NCBI GenBank assembly: GCA_023423215.1
Contig: JAFAFZ010000088.1
Coordinates: forward strand, 1 to 12,114
DNA: 12,114 nt
Reading direction: 5' to 3'
Origin: Actinomycetes bacterium
GTDB taxonomy: Bacteria > Actinomycetota > Acidimicrobiia > Acidimicrobiales > Microtrichaceae
This document shows positions 1 through 7,570 of the stretch, one piece after another (positions within the stretch are counted from its first letter, which is position 1; the number at the start of each line of letters is the position of its first letter). The translations under genes and the position numbers were made by a program. The notes under the pieces are model-generated. The model searched no databases. It saw nothing but the letters and a program-made list of their open reading frames with translations, and had not been told where the DNA came from.

Positions 1-7
1 GGGCTCA

Positions 8-32
8 CGCCCCCGCCCCCTGGCCGGGGGCG
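8..32. terminator. GC-rich hairpin, possible terminator of an upstream gene
   Basis: Bases 8-14 (CGCCCCC) pair perfectly with 26-32 (GGGGGCG) around an 11-nt loop; a competing 6-bp stem joins 15-20 to 26-31 with a 5-nt loop. There is no T-run after it on either strand, so it would be an actinobacterial-style hairpin terminator at best. It could end a gene lying left of the window. In DNA this rich in G and C such stems also arise by chance. Confidence 0.3.
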
Positions 33-71
33 CACCGACCGCCGCCCGTCCACTCGTCCAGGAGCACCACC

Positions 72-137
72 ATGACCGCATCCGTCCCCTCGCCGACCGC
101 CATGCGCGGCGCGTCCGATCGGCGGCACCCCCGATGA
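72..137 (+). CDS. Possible 21-residue upstream ORF coupled to the DedA gene
   Basis: An ATG at 72 is preceded by AGGAG at 60-64, a good ribosome-binding site with 7-nt spacing. The frame holds 21 codons, mostly ending in G or C, and stops with TGA at 135-137, which overlaps the DedA ATG (134-136) as ATGA. The DedA start itself has no convincing Shine-Dalgarno sequence, so ribosomes could reach it by termination-reinitiation from this small ORF. The peptide (MTASVPSPTAMRG..., ending RRHPR) has no recognisable domain or membrane segment. It may be a leader peptide, or an artefact of the region being non-coding with a chance SD. No homology can be tested here. Confidence 0.35.
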   Translation: MTASVPSPTAMRGASDRRHPR

Positions 138-825
138 TCGAGAACCTGACCGACTGGGTCACCGACGTCGTCGAGGCCCTCGGGTACTTCGGCGTCGCGT
201 TCCTGGTGGCGCTCGAGAGCGTCGTGCCGCCCATCCCCTCGGAGCTCGTGCTGCCGCTCGCCGGGTTCGTCGCCGGACGGGGCGACGCGTCGTTCGTCGG
301 CATGGTCGTCGCCGCGACGATCGGATCGGTCGTCGGCGCGCTGGTCCTCTACTGGATCTCGGCCGCCATCGGTCCCGACCGGCTGCGGGCCATCGTGGTG
401 CGCTACGGCCGCTGGCTCGGCGTCAAGGAGGCCGACCTCGACCGCGCCGAGTCCTGGTTCGACCGTCGCTCCGAGGTCGCCGTGCTGGTCTGCCGGTGCG
501 TGCCGCTGGTCCGCTCCCTCGTGTCGATCCCGGCCGGCTTCCGGCGCATGCCCATCTGGCGCTTCGTGCTCTTCACGGCGCTCGGCTCGGCGATCTGGAA
601 CCTGGCGCTCATCGGCGCCGGTGCGCTGCTCGGCGAGCGCTGGGAGCAGGTCGGCGACGTCGTCGGCTCGATCCAGACCGTCGTCATCGTCGTCATCGCC
701 GCCGCGATCGCCTGGTTCGTCTGGAAGCGGTTCATCTCGCCCCGCGGGGGGGAGGCGCGCCACCGCCGCCGCCCGGAGCCGCCCGCGGACTGGTCCGGCG
801 ACGGCCGGGCGCAGCTGGCGGAGGG

Positions 826-853
826 TCCCGGCCGCGTTGGCGGACGGCCGGGA
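826..853. terminator. Perfect 9-bp hairpin between convergent dedA and lon, likely bidirectional terminator
   Basis: TCCCGGCCG at 826-834 pairs with CGGCCGGGA at 845-853 around a 10-nt loop. It lies 16 nt beyond the lon stop codon and just where the coding bias of the DedA frame ends. No T-run follows on either strand, which is common for terminators in high-GC actinobacteria. It sits inside the open DedA frame, which suggests that DedA coding used to end before it. Confidence 0.5.
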
Positions 854-869
854 GGTCCTGGGTCCGACG

Positions 870-3269
<2,400 letters not shown>

Positions 3270-3279
3270 TGATGTACCA

Positions 3280-3300
3280 GCTTTCAACAAAGTTGAGTGC
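3280..3300 (-). promoter_or_regulatory. CIRCE-like inverted repeat in the lon leader (HrcA-type operator candidate)
   Basis: On the lon strand the sequence is GCACTC, nine bases, then GAAAGC. The core of the CIRCE operator bound by the heat-shock repressor HrcA is GCACTC-N9-GAGTGC, so 10 of 12 core positions and the exact 9-bp spacing agree; the outer bases of the 9-bp arms match poorly. It ends 10 bp before the lon ATG, a position where CIRCE commonly acts. Resemblance is seen; HrcA control is inference. Confidence 0.3.
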
Positions 3301-3306
3301 GTGGTG

Positions 3307-3333
3307 AACACTTGGTCGGACCGGTTCCATTCC
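3307..3333 (-). promoter_or_regulatory. Candidate SigR/SigH-type ECF promoter for lon
   Basis: Reading the lon strand, GGAAT (3333-3329) is followed after 19 bp by GTT (3309-3307). This fits the GGAAT-N18/19-GTT pattern of thiol-stress ECF sigma factors (SigR of Streptomyces, SigH of mycobacteria), and lon is a known type of target for that regulon. Transcription would start near 3300, directly at the CIRCE-like element, leaving a leader of about 30 nt. The motif is short, and a second GGAAT (3343-3339) and a GGAAC (3328-3324) lie close by at other spacings, so the match is suggestive only. Confidence 0.4.
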
Positions 3334-3362
3334 CGACGATTCCCAGACCCGCCGCCACCCCC

Positions 3363-3414
3363 CGAAACGGGTGCGGGAACACATGCCGGAGCATGCACTT
3401 CCCCACCCGGTTCG
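3363..3414. repeat. 52-nt long hairpin in the lon/acetyltransferase divergent region
   Basis: The arms fold into about 20 base pairs: 3363-3366 with 3411-3414, an A/G mismatch, 3368-3373 with 3404-3409, a bulged C at 3374, 3375-3379 with 3399-3403, a small internal loop, then CATGC (3382-3386) with GCATG (3391-3395) closing a CGGA tetraloop. It lies upstream of the candidate lon promoter and 167 bp upstream of the acetyltransferase ATG, so it is outside the expected leader of either gene. It could be a terminator or part of an unannotated small RNA, a REP-like palindromic repeat, or a protein-binding cruciform. I see no second copy in this window. Confidence 0.55.
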
Positions 3415-3580
3415 CCGGCTCAGGCCGGCTGGGGCGCCACCTCGACCAACCCGCCGGCACCCCCGTCCAGTCCCCGACCAGTCCTCCGACCGATCGAGAC
3501 CGGCGCTGCGCTCGTACGACGCCGGCGACCCACCGGCAGGCGACGACCCGCTGCGGCGCACCGGCTGACAGACTCGCGAC
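3415..3580. other. Remainder of the divergent intergenic region; one small hairpin, otherwise nothing clear
   Basis: Between the long hairpin and the acetyltransferase I see only GCCGGC at 3414-3419 repeated at 3424-3429, which can fold with a 4-nt loop, and an indistinct -10-like CAGACT at 3569-3574, 6 nt before the ATG at 3581, which would give a leaderless transcript. There is no clear Shine-Dalgarno sequence before that ATG. No coding bias is evident on either strand. Everything else here is unassigned. Confidence 0.4.
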
Positions 3581-4090
3581 ATGCTCGTACGACTCGGCAC
3601 CACCGGCGAGGCCCCGCGGCTCCAGCAGCTCGAGATCGAGGCCGGCCAGCAGTTCCGGGAGATCGGCATGCACCAGATCGCGGAGGACGAACCGCCCTCG
3701 ATCGAGCTGCTCGAGGCCGCGATCGAGGACGGCCGGCTGTGGGTGGCCGAGATCGACCTGGAGCCCGTGGCGGGCTACGCGATGGCCGTCATGCTGGACG
3801 GCGCACCCCACCTGGAGCAGGTGTCGGTGTCGCCCGCGCACCAGCGCCGCGGCGTCGGACGGGCGCTGGTGAACGAGGGCGCCGACTGGGCGCGCCGCCT
3901 CGGCGCGGACTCGATCACGCTCACGACCTTCCGGGACGTCCCCTGGAACGGTCCGCTCTACGAACGCCTCGGCTTCGTCGCGATCGACGACGCGGAGCTG
4001 ACGCCCGGCCTGCGTCGGGTGCGCGAACACGAGAGGGAGCTCGGCCTCGACGACGCCGGTCCACGCGTGGCGATGCGCCGCGCGCTCTAG
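3581..4090 (+). CDS. GNAT family N-acetyltransferase
   Basis: A 169-residue cytoplasmic protein, the usual length for a single-domain GCN5-related acetyltransferase, which moves an acetyl group from acetyl-CoA to an amine of a small molecule or protein. The acetyl-CoA-binding motif A is plain at about residues 79-96: a beta strand (EQVSVSP) followed by HQRRGVGRAL, matching the Q/R-x-x-G-x-G/A loop, then helix 3. The beta5 and motif B region follows as SITLTTF (111-117) and GPLYERLGFV (124-133), where the Tyr is the common general acid. The N-terminal third (RLQQLEIEAGQQF) resembles GNATs acting on small molecules or antibiotics. The substrate cannot be read. The gene stands alone: lon is divergent upstream and a separate promoter precedes the next operon. 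Confidence 0.88.
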   Translation: MLVRLGTTGEAPRLQQLEIEAGQQFREIGMHQIAEDEPPSIELLEAAIEDGRLWVAEIDLEPVAGYAMAVMLDGAPHLEQVSVSPAHQRRGVGRALVNEGADWARRLGADSITLTTFRDVPWNGPLYERLGFVAIDDAELTPGLRRVREHERELGLDDAGPRVAMRRAL

Positions 4091-4141
4091 GCCCGGACGC
4101 TCCGACCGTCCCGCCTCGGCCGGGTCGTGGCACCCGTGCCA

Positions 4142-4167
4142 GACGTCACGTCCACGTTCGATACGGT
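4142..4167 (+). promoter_or_regulatory. Promoter and inverted-repeat operator candidate for the cupin-P450 operon
   Basis: TACGGT at 4162-4167 fits the actinobacterial -10 pattern TAnnnT and lies about 58 nt before the cupin ATG. At the expected -35 position, instead of a TTGAC-like box, is GACGT-C-ACGTC (4142-4152), a perfect 5-bp inverted repeat around one base. Such a palindrome overlapping -35 is where a dimeric repressor or activator would bind. No regulator gene lies in the window. The -10 is moderately convincing; the operator is inference. Confidence 0.4.
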
Positions 4168-4225
4168 GTGCGCCGCGGCGGTGCCAGTCGCCGCGCCGCT
4201 CAGGGCGGCCGATCGGGGGGTGGAG

Positions 4226-4666
4226 ATGTCAGAGGCAGTGCACCGCGGAGCGGACGAGCTGCCGTTCGTCGAGATCGGCGACGGCAACAAGCTGAAGGTC
4301 ATCCAGGTCGACGTCGGCGAAGGTCTCTGGATCGTCGAGAACATCTTCCAGAAGAGCTACGCCGTGCAGACCCACAAGCACACGGGGCCGGTGTACGCGT
4401 ACACGACCCGCGGCGCGTGGAAGTACCGCGAGTACGACTACGTGAACCGCGCCGGATCGTTCCTCTACGAGCCGGCCGGGTCGGTCCACACGCTCGAGTG
4501 CATCGAGGACGACACGCACGTCTGGTTCCAGATGTACGGGTCGAACCTGAACCTGGACTTCGAGGGCAACATCGAGAGCGTCTTCGACGGTCCCGGCACG
4601 CTCGAGGCGTACTACGCGCTGGCCGAGGCCGAGGGCTTCGACCGACCGAACGTGCTCGTGTCATGA
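4226..4666 (+). CDS. Cupin dioxygenase-like protein, 2,4'-dihydroxyacetophenone dioxygenase family
   Basis: A 146-residue single-domain cupin resembling the ChrR-like/2,4'-dihydroxyacetophenone dioxygenase family. The characterised enzyme (EC 1.13.11.41) uses one ferrous iron to cleave the side chain of a hydroxyacetophenone, giving 4-hydroxybenzoate and formate. Here His50 and His52 (THKHTG) and His88 (AGSVHTL) are placed as the three iron-binding histidines of cupin motifs 1 and 2, with the beta-barrel strands in between (PVYAYTTRGAWKYREY, residues 56-70, then AGSFLYEPAG). The ATG at 4226 is chosen over an in-frame ATG at 4127 because GGAG at 4222-4225 precedes it within a GGGGGTGGAG tract, and the -10 box at 4162-4167 lies downstream of the other start. 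The stop overlaps the next ATG as ATGA, so it is translationally coupled to the P450. Family is likely; the substrate is unknown and may not be an acetophenone. Confidence 0.75.
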   Translation: MSEAVHRGADELPFVEIGDGNKLKVIQVDVGEGLWIVENIFQKSYAVQTHKHTGPVYAYTTRGAWKYREYDYVNRAGSFLYEPAGSVHTLECIEDDTHVWFQMYGSNLNLDFEGNIESVFDGPGTLEAYYALAEAEGFDRPNVLVS

Positions 4667-5901
4667 GCGCGGCGACCGGCGACCCGACCGGGACCGTCGG
4701 CCTGCTGGCCGACCCGAACACCTTCGTGCACGGCGTGCCGCACGAGCAGCTGGCCGAGCTGCGCGCCACCACGCCCGTGTCGTGGCAGGAGATGGACGGC
4801 GAGCCGGGGTTCTGGGCGGTGCTCACCCACGCCGACGTCGTCGACGTGTCCCGCCACCCGAACCTCTACTCCGCGAGCGAGGGCGGCGTCGTGGTCGAGG
4901 ACCTCGACGAGGCCAGCCTCGAGATGATGCGGATGATGCTGCTGGCGATGGACCCGCCGCGCCACGTCGAGTACCGGCGGCCGCTGTCCGAGCCGTTCAA
5001 GGGCCGCATCATCGCCGGCCTCGAGCCGCGCATCCGTGAGATCAGCCGCGAGCTCATGGCCGAGGCGGCCGAGCGCGGCGAGGTCGAGTTCGTGCACGAG
5101 GTCACCTCGGGCCTGCCCACCAAGGTCATGGGACGCCTCATGGGCCTGCCCGAGCAGGACTGGGAGCTGCTGCACGGACTGGCCGAGCGGCAGACCTCCG
5201 GCAGCGATCCCGACATCGTCGGCCCCGACGCCGACCCGGACTTCAGCGCCTCGATCGACATGGCCATGTATGCGATCGGCTTCGCGGCGGAGCGGCGGAC
5301 CCAGCCGCCCCAGGAGGACCTCACGACGCTGATCCTCGAAGGCGACTTCGGCGGACAGCCCATGTCGGACGTCGACTTCGGCAGCTTCTTCGTGCAGCTG
5401 GTCACGGCCGGCAACGACACGACCAAGACGATGCTCTCGTCCGGGCTGTGGGCGCTGCTGCAGCACCCCGAGCAGCTCCAGCAGCTGCGCGACGACCCGT
5501 CGCTCGTTCCGGGCGCGGTGGAGGAGATCCTGCGGTGGGCCAACCCGCTGCACTACTTCCGCCGCACCGCGACCGAGGACACCGTGCTGCACGGGGTCGA
5601 GATCGCTGCCGGTGACAAGGTGGCGATGTACTACACGTCCGCCAACCGCGACGAGGCGGTCTTCGAGGACTCGCAGACCTTCGACATCCACCGCTCCCCC
5701 AACCCCCACCTGTCGTTCGGCATCGCCGAGCACTTCTGCCTGGGCGTGCACCTGGCGCGCCTCGAGGGTCGGGTCTTCTTCACCGAGCTGCTCGCCGCGT
5801 TCGACGAGATCGAGCTGGTCGGGGAACCCGTGCGCCTGCGCTCGAACCTGAACAACAGCTTCAAGCAGTTGCCGGTCCGCCTGGGCGGCTACCGGGGCTG
5901 A
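4663..5901 (+). CDS. Cytochrome P450 (soluble bacterial class)
   Basis: A 412-residue haem-thiolate monooxygenase of normal bacterial length with no membrane anchor. Visible landmarks: the C-helix motif region MDPPRHVEYRR (96-106), I-helix oxygen-activation motif TAGNDTT (248-254), ExxR in EEILR (E288, R291), the segment HYFRRTATEDTVLHG (297-311), and the haem loop around Cys359 (SFGIAEHFCLG). The C-helix and terminal features resemble actinobacterial CYP124/125/142/268-type enzymes that oxidise sterol side chains, methyl-branched lipids or terpenoids; this is a weak assignment. In the haem loop the usual fourth-position Gly (FGxGxHxC) is Ala355. The ATG overlaps the cupin stop (ATGA), so the pair is co-translated. 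The electron donors (ferredoxin, ferredoxin reductase) are not in the window. The family call is secure, the substrate is not. Confidence 0.96.
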   Translation: MSAATGDPTGTVGLLADPNTFVHGVPHEQLAELRATTPVSWQEMDGEPGFWAVLTHADVVDVSRHPNLYSASEGGVVVEDLDEASLEMMRMMLLAMDPPRHVEYRRPLSEPFKGRIIAGLEPRIREISRELMAEAAERGEVEFVHEVTSGLPTKVMGRLMGLPEQDWELLHGLAERQTSGSDPDIVGPDADPDFSASIDMAMYAIGFAAERRTQPPQEDLTTLILEGDFGGQPMSDVDFGSFFVQLVTAGNDTTKTMLSSGLWALLQHPEQLQQLRDDPSLVPGAVEEILRWANPLHYFRRTATEDTVLHGVEIAAGDKVAMYYTSANRDEAVFEDSQTFDIHRSPNPHLSFGIAEHFCLGVHLARLEGRVFFTELLAAFDEIELVGEPVRLRSNLNNSFKQLPVRLGGYRG

Positions 5902-5937
5902 GCCGCACCGTCGTCGCCGGTCCTGCCGAGGTGCCGG

Positions 5938-5979
5938 CCGTCCGCGCCCCCGCTCCGCCGCGATCGGGGCCCCGGACGG
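5938..5979 (+). terminator. Two-step GC hairpin after the P450 gene
   Basis: CCGTCCG (5938-5944) pairs with CGGACGG (5973-5979), and inside it GCCCC (5946-5950) pairs with GGGGC (5966-5970), separated by a 1x2 internal loop, with a 15-nt apical loop. It lies 36 nt after the P450 stop and just before the HAD promoter, so it probably closes the cupin-P450 transcript. No T-run follows. Confidence 0.45.
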
Positions 5980-5987
5980 GCAGCACC

Positions 5988-5993
5988 TAACGT
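5988..5993 (+). promoter_or_regulatory. -10 box (TAACGT) giving a probably leaderless HAD mRNA
   Basis: TAACGT fits TAnnnT and ends 7 nt before the ATG at 6001, so transcription would begin at or next to the A of the start codon. No Shine-Dalgarno sequence lies before this ATG, which agrees with leaderless translation, common in actinobacteria. No good -35 box is visible. Confidence 0.5.
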
Positions 5994-6000
5994 CGCACCG

Positions 6001-6675
6001 ATGGATCGACCTGCGGCGGTGCTCTGGGACCTGGACGGGACGCTCGTGGACTCCGAGCCGGACTGGGTCCGCCTCGAGCACGAGCTGACGGGCGCGCACG
6101 GGGTCACCTGGACCCACGAGGACTCGATGTCGCTCGTCGGCCGCGCGCTGCCCGACGCCGCGACGGTCCTGCGCGACCGCGGCGTGGCGATGGAGGTCGA
6201 CGAGATCGTCGAGTTCATGGTCGGACGCATGGTCGAGGTGCTCGGCTCCGTCGTCCCCTGGCAGCCCGGAGCGGTCGACCTGCTCGCCTCGCTCCGCAGC
6301 GCAGGGGTGCCCTGCGCGCTCGTCACGATGTCGTACTCGGCGATCGCCGAGCAGGTCTCCGCCGTCGCTCCCCCGGGCACGTTCACGGCCGTCGTCAGCG
6401 GCGACTCGGTGACCCACGGCAAGCCGCATCCCGAGCCCTACCTGCGCGCGGCCGAGCTGCTCGACGTCGACGTCACCCAGTGCGTCGCCGTCGAGGACTC
6501 GCTGACCGGTCTGGCGAGCGCCCACGCGTCCGGCGCCCGGGTGGTCGGCGTGCAGCGAGCGATCCCGATCCCCCGCGCCGAGGGTCGAAGTCGCGTCGCG
6601 ACGCTCCTGCAGCTCGACGTCGAACGGCTCGGCCGCATCGCCTCGGGTGAGGTGCTGGACCTGCTCGAGCCCTGA
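6001..6675 (+). CDS. HAD superfamily hydrolase (beta-phosphoglucomutase/phosphatase-like, subfamily I cap)
   Basis: A 224-residue cytoplasmic hydrolase of the haloacid dehalogenase superfamily, which removes phosphate through an aspartyl-phosphate intermediate. All four motifs are present: motif I WDLDGTLVDSE with nucleophile Asp10 and Asp12, motif II VTMS with Thr109, motif III Lys141 in HGKPHPEPY, and motif IV VAVEDSLTG with Glu165/Asp166 binding magnesium. The helical cap lies between motifs I and II (about 18-85), the C1 arrangement found in phosphoglycolate phosphatase, beta-phosphoglucomutase and sugar-phosphate phosphatases. KPHPEPY and EDSLTG are typical of small sugar- or polyol-phosphate phosphatases. 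The candidate leaderless promoter separates it from the P450 operon. Downstream it converges with a lipoprotein gene, only 9 bp between stops. The substrate is not identifiable. Confidence 0.92.
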   Translation: MDRPAAVLWDLDGTLVDSEPDWVRLEHELTGAHGVTWTHEDSMSLVGRALPDAATVLRDRGVAMEVDEIVEFMVGRMVEVLGSVVPWQPGAVDLLASLRSAGVPCALVTMSYSAIAEQVSAVAPPGTFTAVVSGDSVTHGKPHPEPYLRAAELLDVDVTQCVAVEDSLTGLASAHASGARVVGVQRAIPIPRAEGRSRVATLLQLDVERLGRIASGEVLDLLEP

Positions 6676-6684
6676 GGACCCGGA

Positions 6685-7440
6685 TCAGCCGGCGGGCGAC
6701 ACCGGGACCGGGTGGTCCAGTCGAGCGACGTTGCCCTGTCGGTCGGCCACGAGGAACGTGCCGTGCCCCAGTCGATCGTTGACGGTCGGCGGGCAGCTGT
6801 AGGTCACCTCGACGTGGTTCGCTGCGAGCTCGGTGCGTGCGGTCTGGTCACAGGTCACCCACGGAGTGCTGTCCTGCTGGAACGTCATCGTCGGCCGGAG
6901 GACGAGCGGTTGATCGTCGAGGGCGCGGATGGTGAAGGTGACGGGGTCGCCGACGCGGACGGGGTCGGGCTCGACCACGACCGACTCGAGCGTGGGCGGG
7001 GTGACGTCGTCGGACCCGCCGGACAGCTCGAACGTGGTCGTGGCTCGGGCGCCGAACCGGCCCTCGTGGCCACGGTCCTGCACCCACACCGTGGCCTTCC
7101 ACACCCCGTTCGGCGCCCACTCGGGCGTCCGGCAGGTGAACTCGACGCTGATCACCGTGCTCGACGGGAACGTCGGGAGTTCACAGGGGATGATCGGGAC
7201 GAGCAGGTGGACGCTCGAGGCGACCGACTCGGGCACCTCGAACAGGACCAGGACACGTTCGACCGCCTGGTCGTCGGTCGCCGCCACGGCGACGGTCAGG
7301 TCCTGTCCGGCGACGACGGACTCGGTGACCGCAGACGACAGGATCTCGGGCGCCCGGTAGCCGGGCGGAGGTGGCGGCTGACAGCCCGCCGCGATCGCAA
7401 CCAGCAGCGCGACGGATGAAACGATCGACGAACGCCTCAT
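6685..7440 (-). CDS. Lipoprotein with two tandem Ig-like domains, function unknown
   Basis: A 251-residue exported protein. Residues 1-20 form a lipoprotein signal: MRRSS, a hydrophobic core (IVSSVALLVAIAAG) and the lipobox Cys20, followed by a proline run (QPPPPPG). The rest appears to be two related beta-rich modules of about 100 residues, at about 30-140 and 149-249. Each begins with a Pro-Glu or Pro-Pro strand, then a V-x-x-G-x-x-(V/L)-T motif (VVAGQDLTVAV at 42; VRVGDPVTFTI at 161), an (A/L)xDDQ motif (TDDQAV; LDDQPL), and one pair of Cys (86/103; 197/216) that could form a disulphide. This looks like an internal duplication of an Ig-like fold. No catalytic motif is seen, so a surface adhesive or ligand-binding role is plausible. 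The start has an AGAGAGGA ribosome-binding site 6 nt upstream and a -10 box beyond it. Confidence 0.82.
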   Translation of the reverse strand: MRRSSIVSSVALLVAIAAGCQPPPPPGYRAPEILSSAVTESVVAGQDLTVAVAATDDQAVERVLVLFEVPESVASSVHLLVPIIPCELPTFPSSTVISVEFTCRTPEWAPNGVWKATVWVQDRGHEGRFGARATTTFELSGGSDDVTPPTLESVVVEPDPVRVGDPVTFTIRALDDQPLVLRPTMTFQQDSTPWVTCDQTARTELAANHVEVTYSCPPTVNDRLGHGTFLVADRQGNVARLDHPVPVSPAG

Positions 7441-7467
7441 GACTATCCTCTCTCTGCCCCGGCGAGG

Positions 7468-7473
7468 ACCGTA
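7468..7473 (-). promoter_or_regulatory. -10 box (TACGGT) for the Ig-like lipoprotein
   Basis: On the minus strand TACGGT lies 27 nt before the ATG at 7440, followed by the AGAGAGGA ribosome-binding site. It is the same hexamer as the cupin-operon -10 and close to TATGGT at the SDR gene, suggesting a shared housekeeping -10 in this genome. A convincing -35 is not visible. Confidence 0.5.
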
Positions 7474-7495
7474 GCGCAGCTGCCGGGCGGAGTGG

Positions 7496-7570
7496 TCACT
7501 CGTACTGCGGGAAGCAGGCGGTCGTGGCGATGTAGTACTTCGGGCCGGACTCGACGGGCAGCTGGCGCTC
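7496..7570 (-). pseudogene. Coding-like 24-codon tail out of frame with the hydrolase (probable frameshifted C-terminus)
   Basis: Immediately after the hydrolase stop, the frame shifted by one base reads 24 codons and then TGA at 7498-7496. All 24 codons end in G or C, and the peptide (ERQLPVESGP, then KYYIATTACFPQYE) contains Lys, Ile, Tyr and Phe rarely produced by random GC-rich DNA. Removing one base in the GGGCCC tract at 7572-7577 would join it to the hydrolase, giving 590 residues. Upstream of 7571 this frame decays into Pro/Arg/Cys-rich noise, so it has no start of its own. It may be a real frameshift mutation, a base-calling error, or a recoding site. Confidence 0.5.

Noticed and set aside
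5..763. Minus-strand 252-residue frame opposite dedA
   Set aside because: Asp/Arg/Gly/His-rich antisense shadow of the membrane protein, with no start signal.
3292..3312. HspR-binding HAIR element (CTTGAGT-N7-ACTCAAG) before lon
   Set aside because: Only one half-site (GTTGAGT) is present; the other arm matches poorly at any sensible spacing.
3270..3398. Upstream extension of lon by 43 codons
   Set aside because: The extension (Gly/Ser/Arg-rich) crosses the candidate promoter and hairpin arm, while MSETSVLTLPVLPLN matches the normal Lon N-terminus.
4127..4225. Longer cupin start at the ATG at 4127
   Set aside because: It lies upstream of the -10 box, lacks a ribosome-binding site, and adds a low-complexity stretch before a normal cupin N-terminus.
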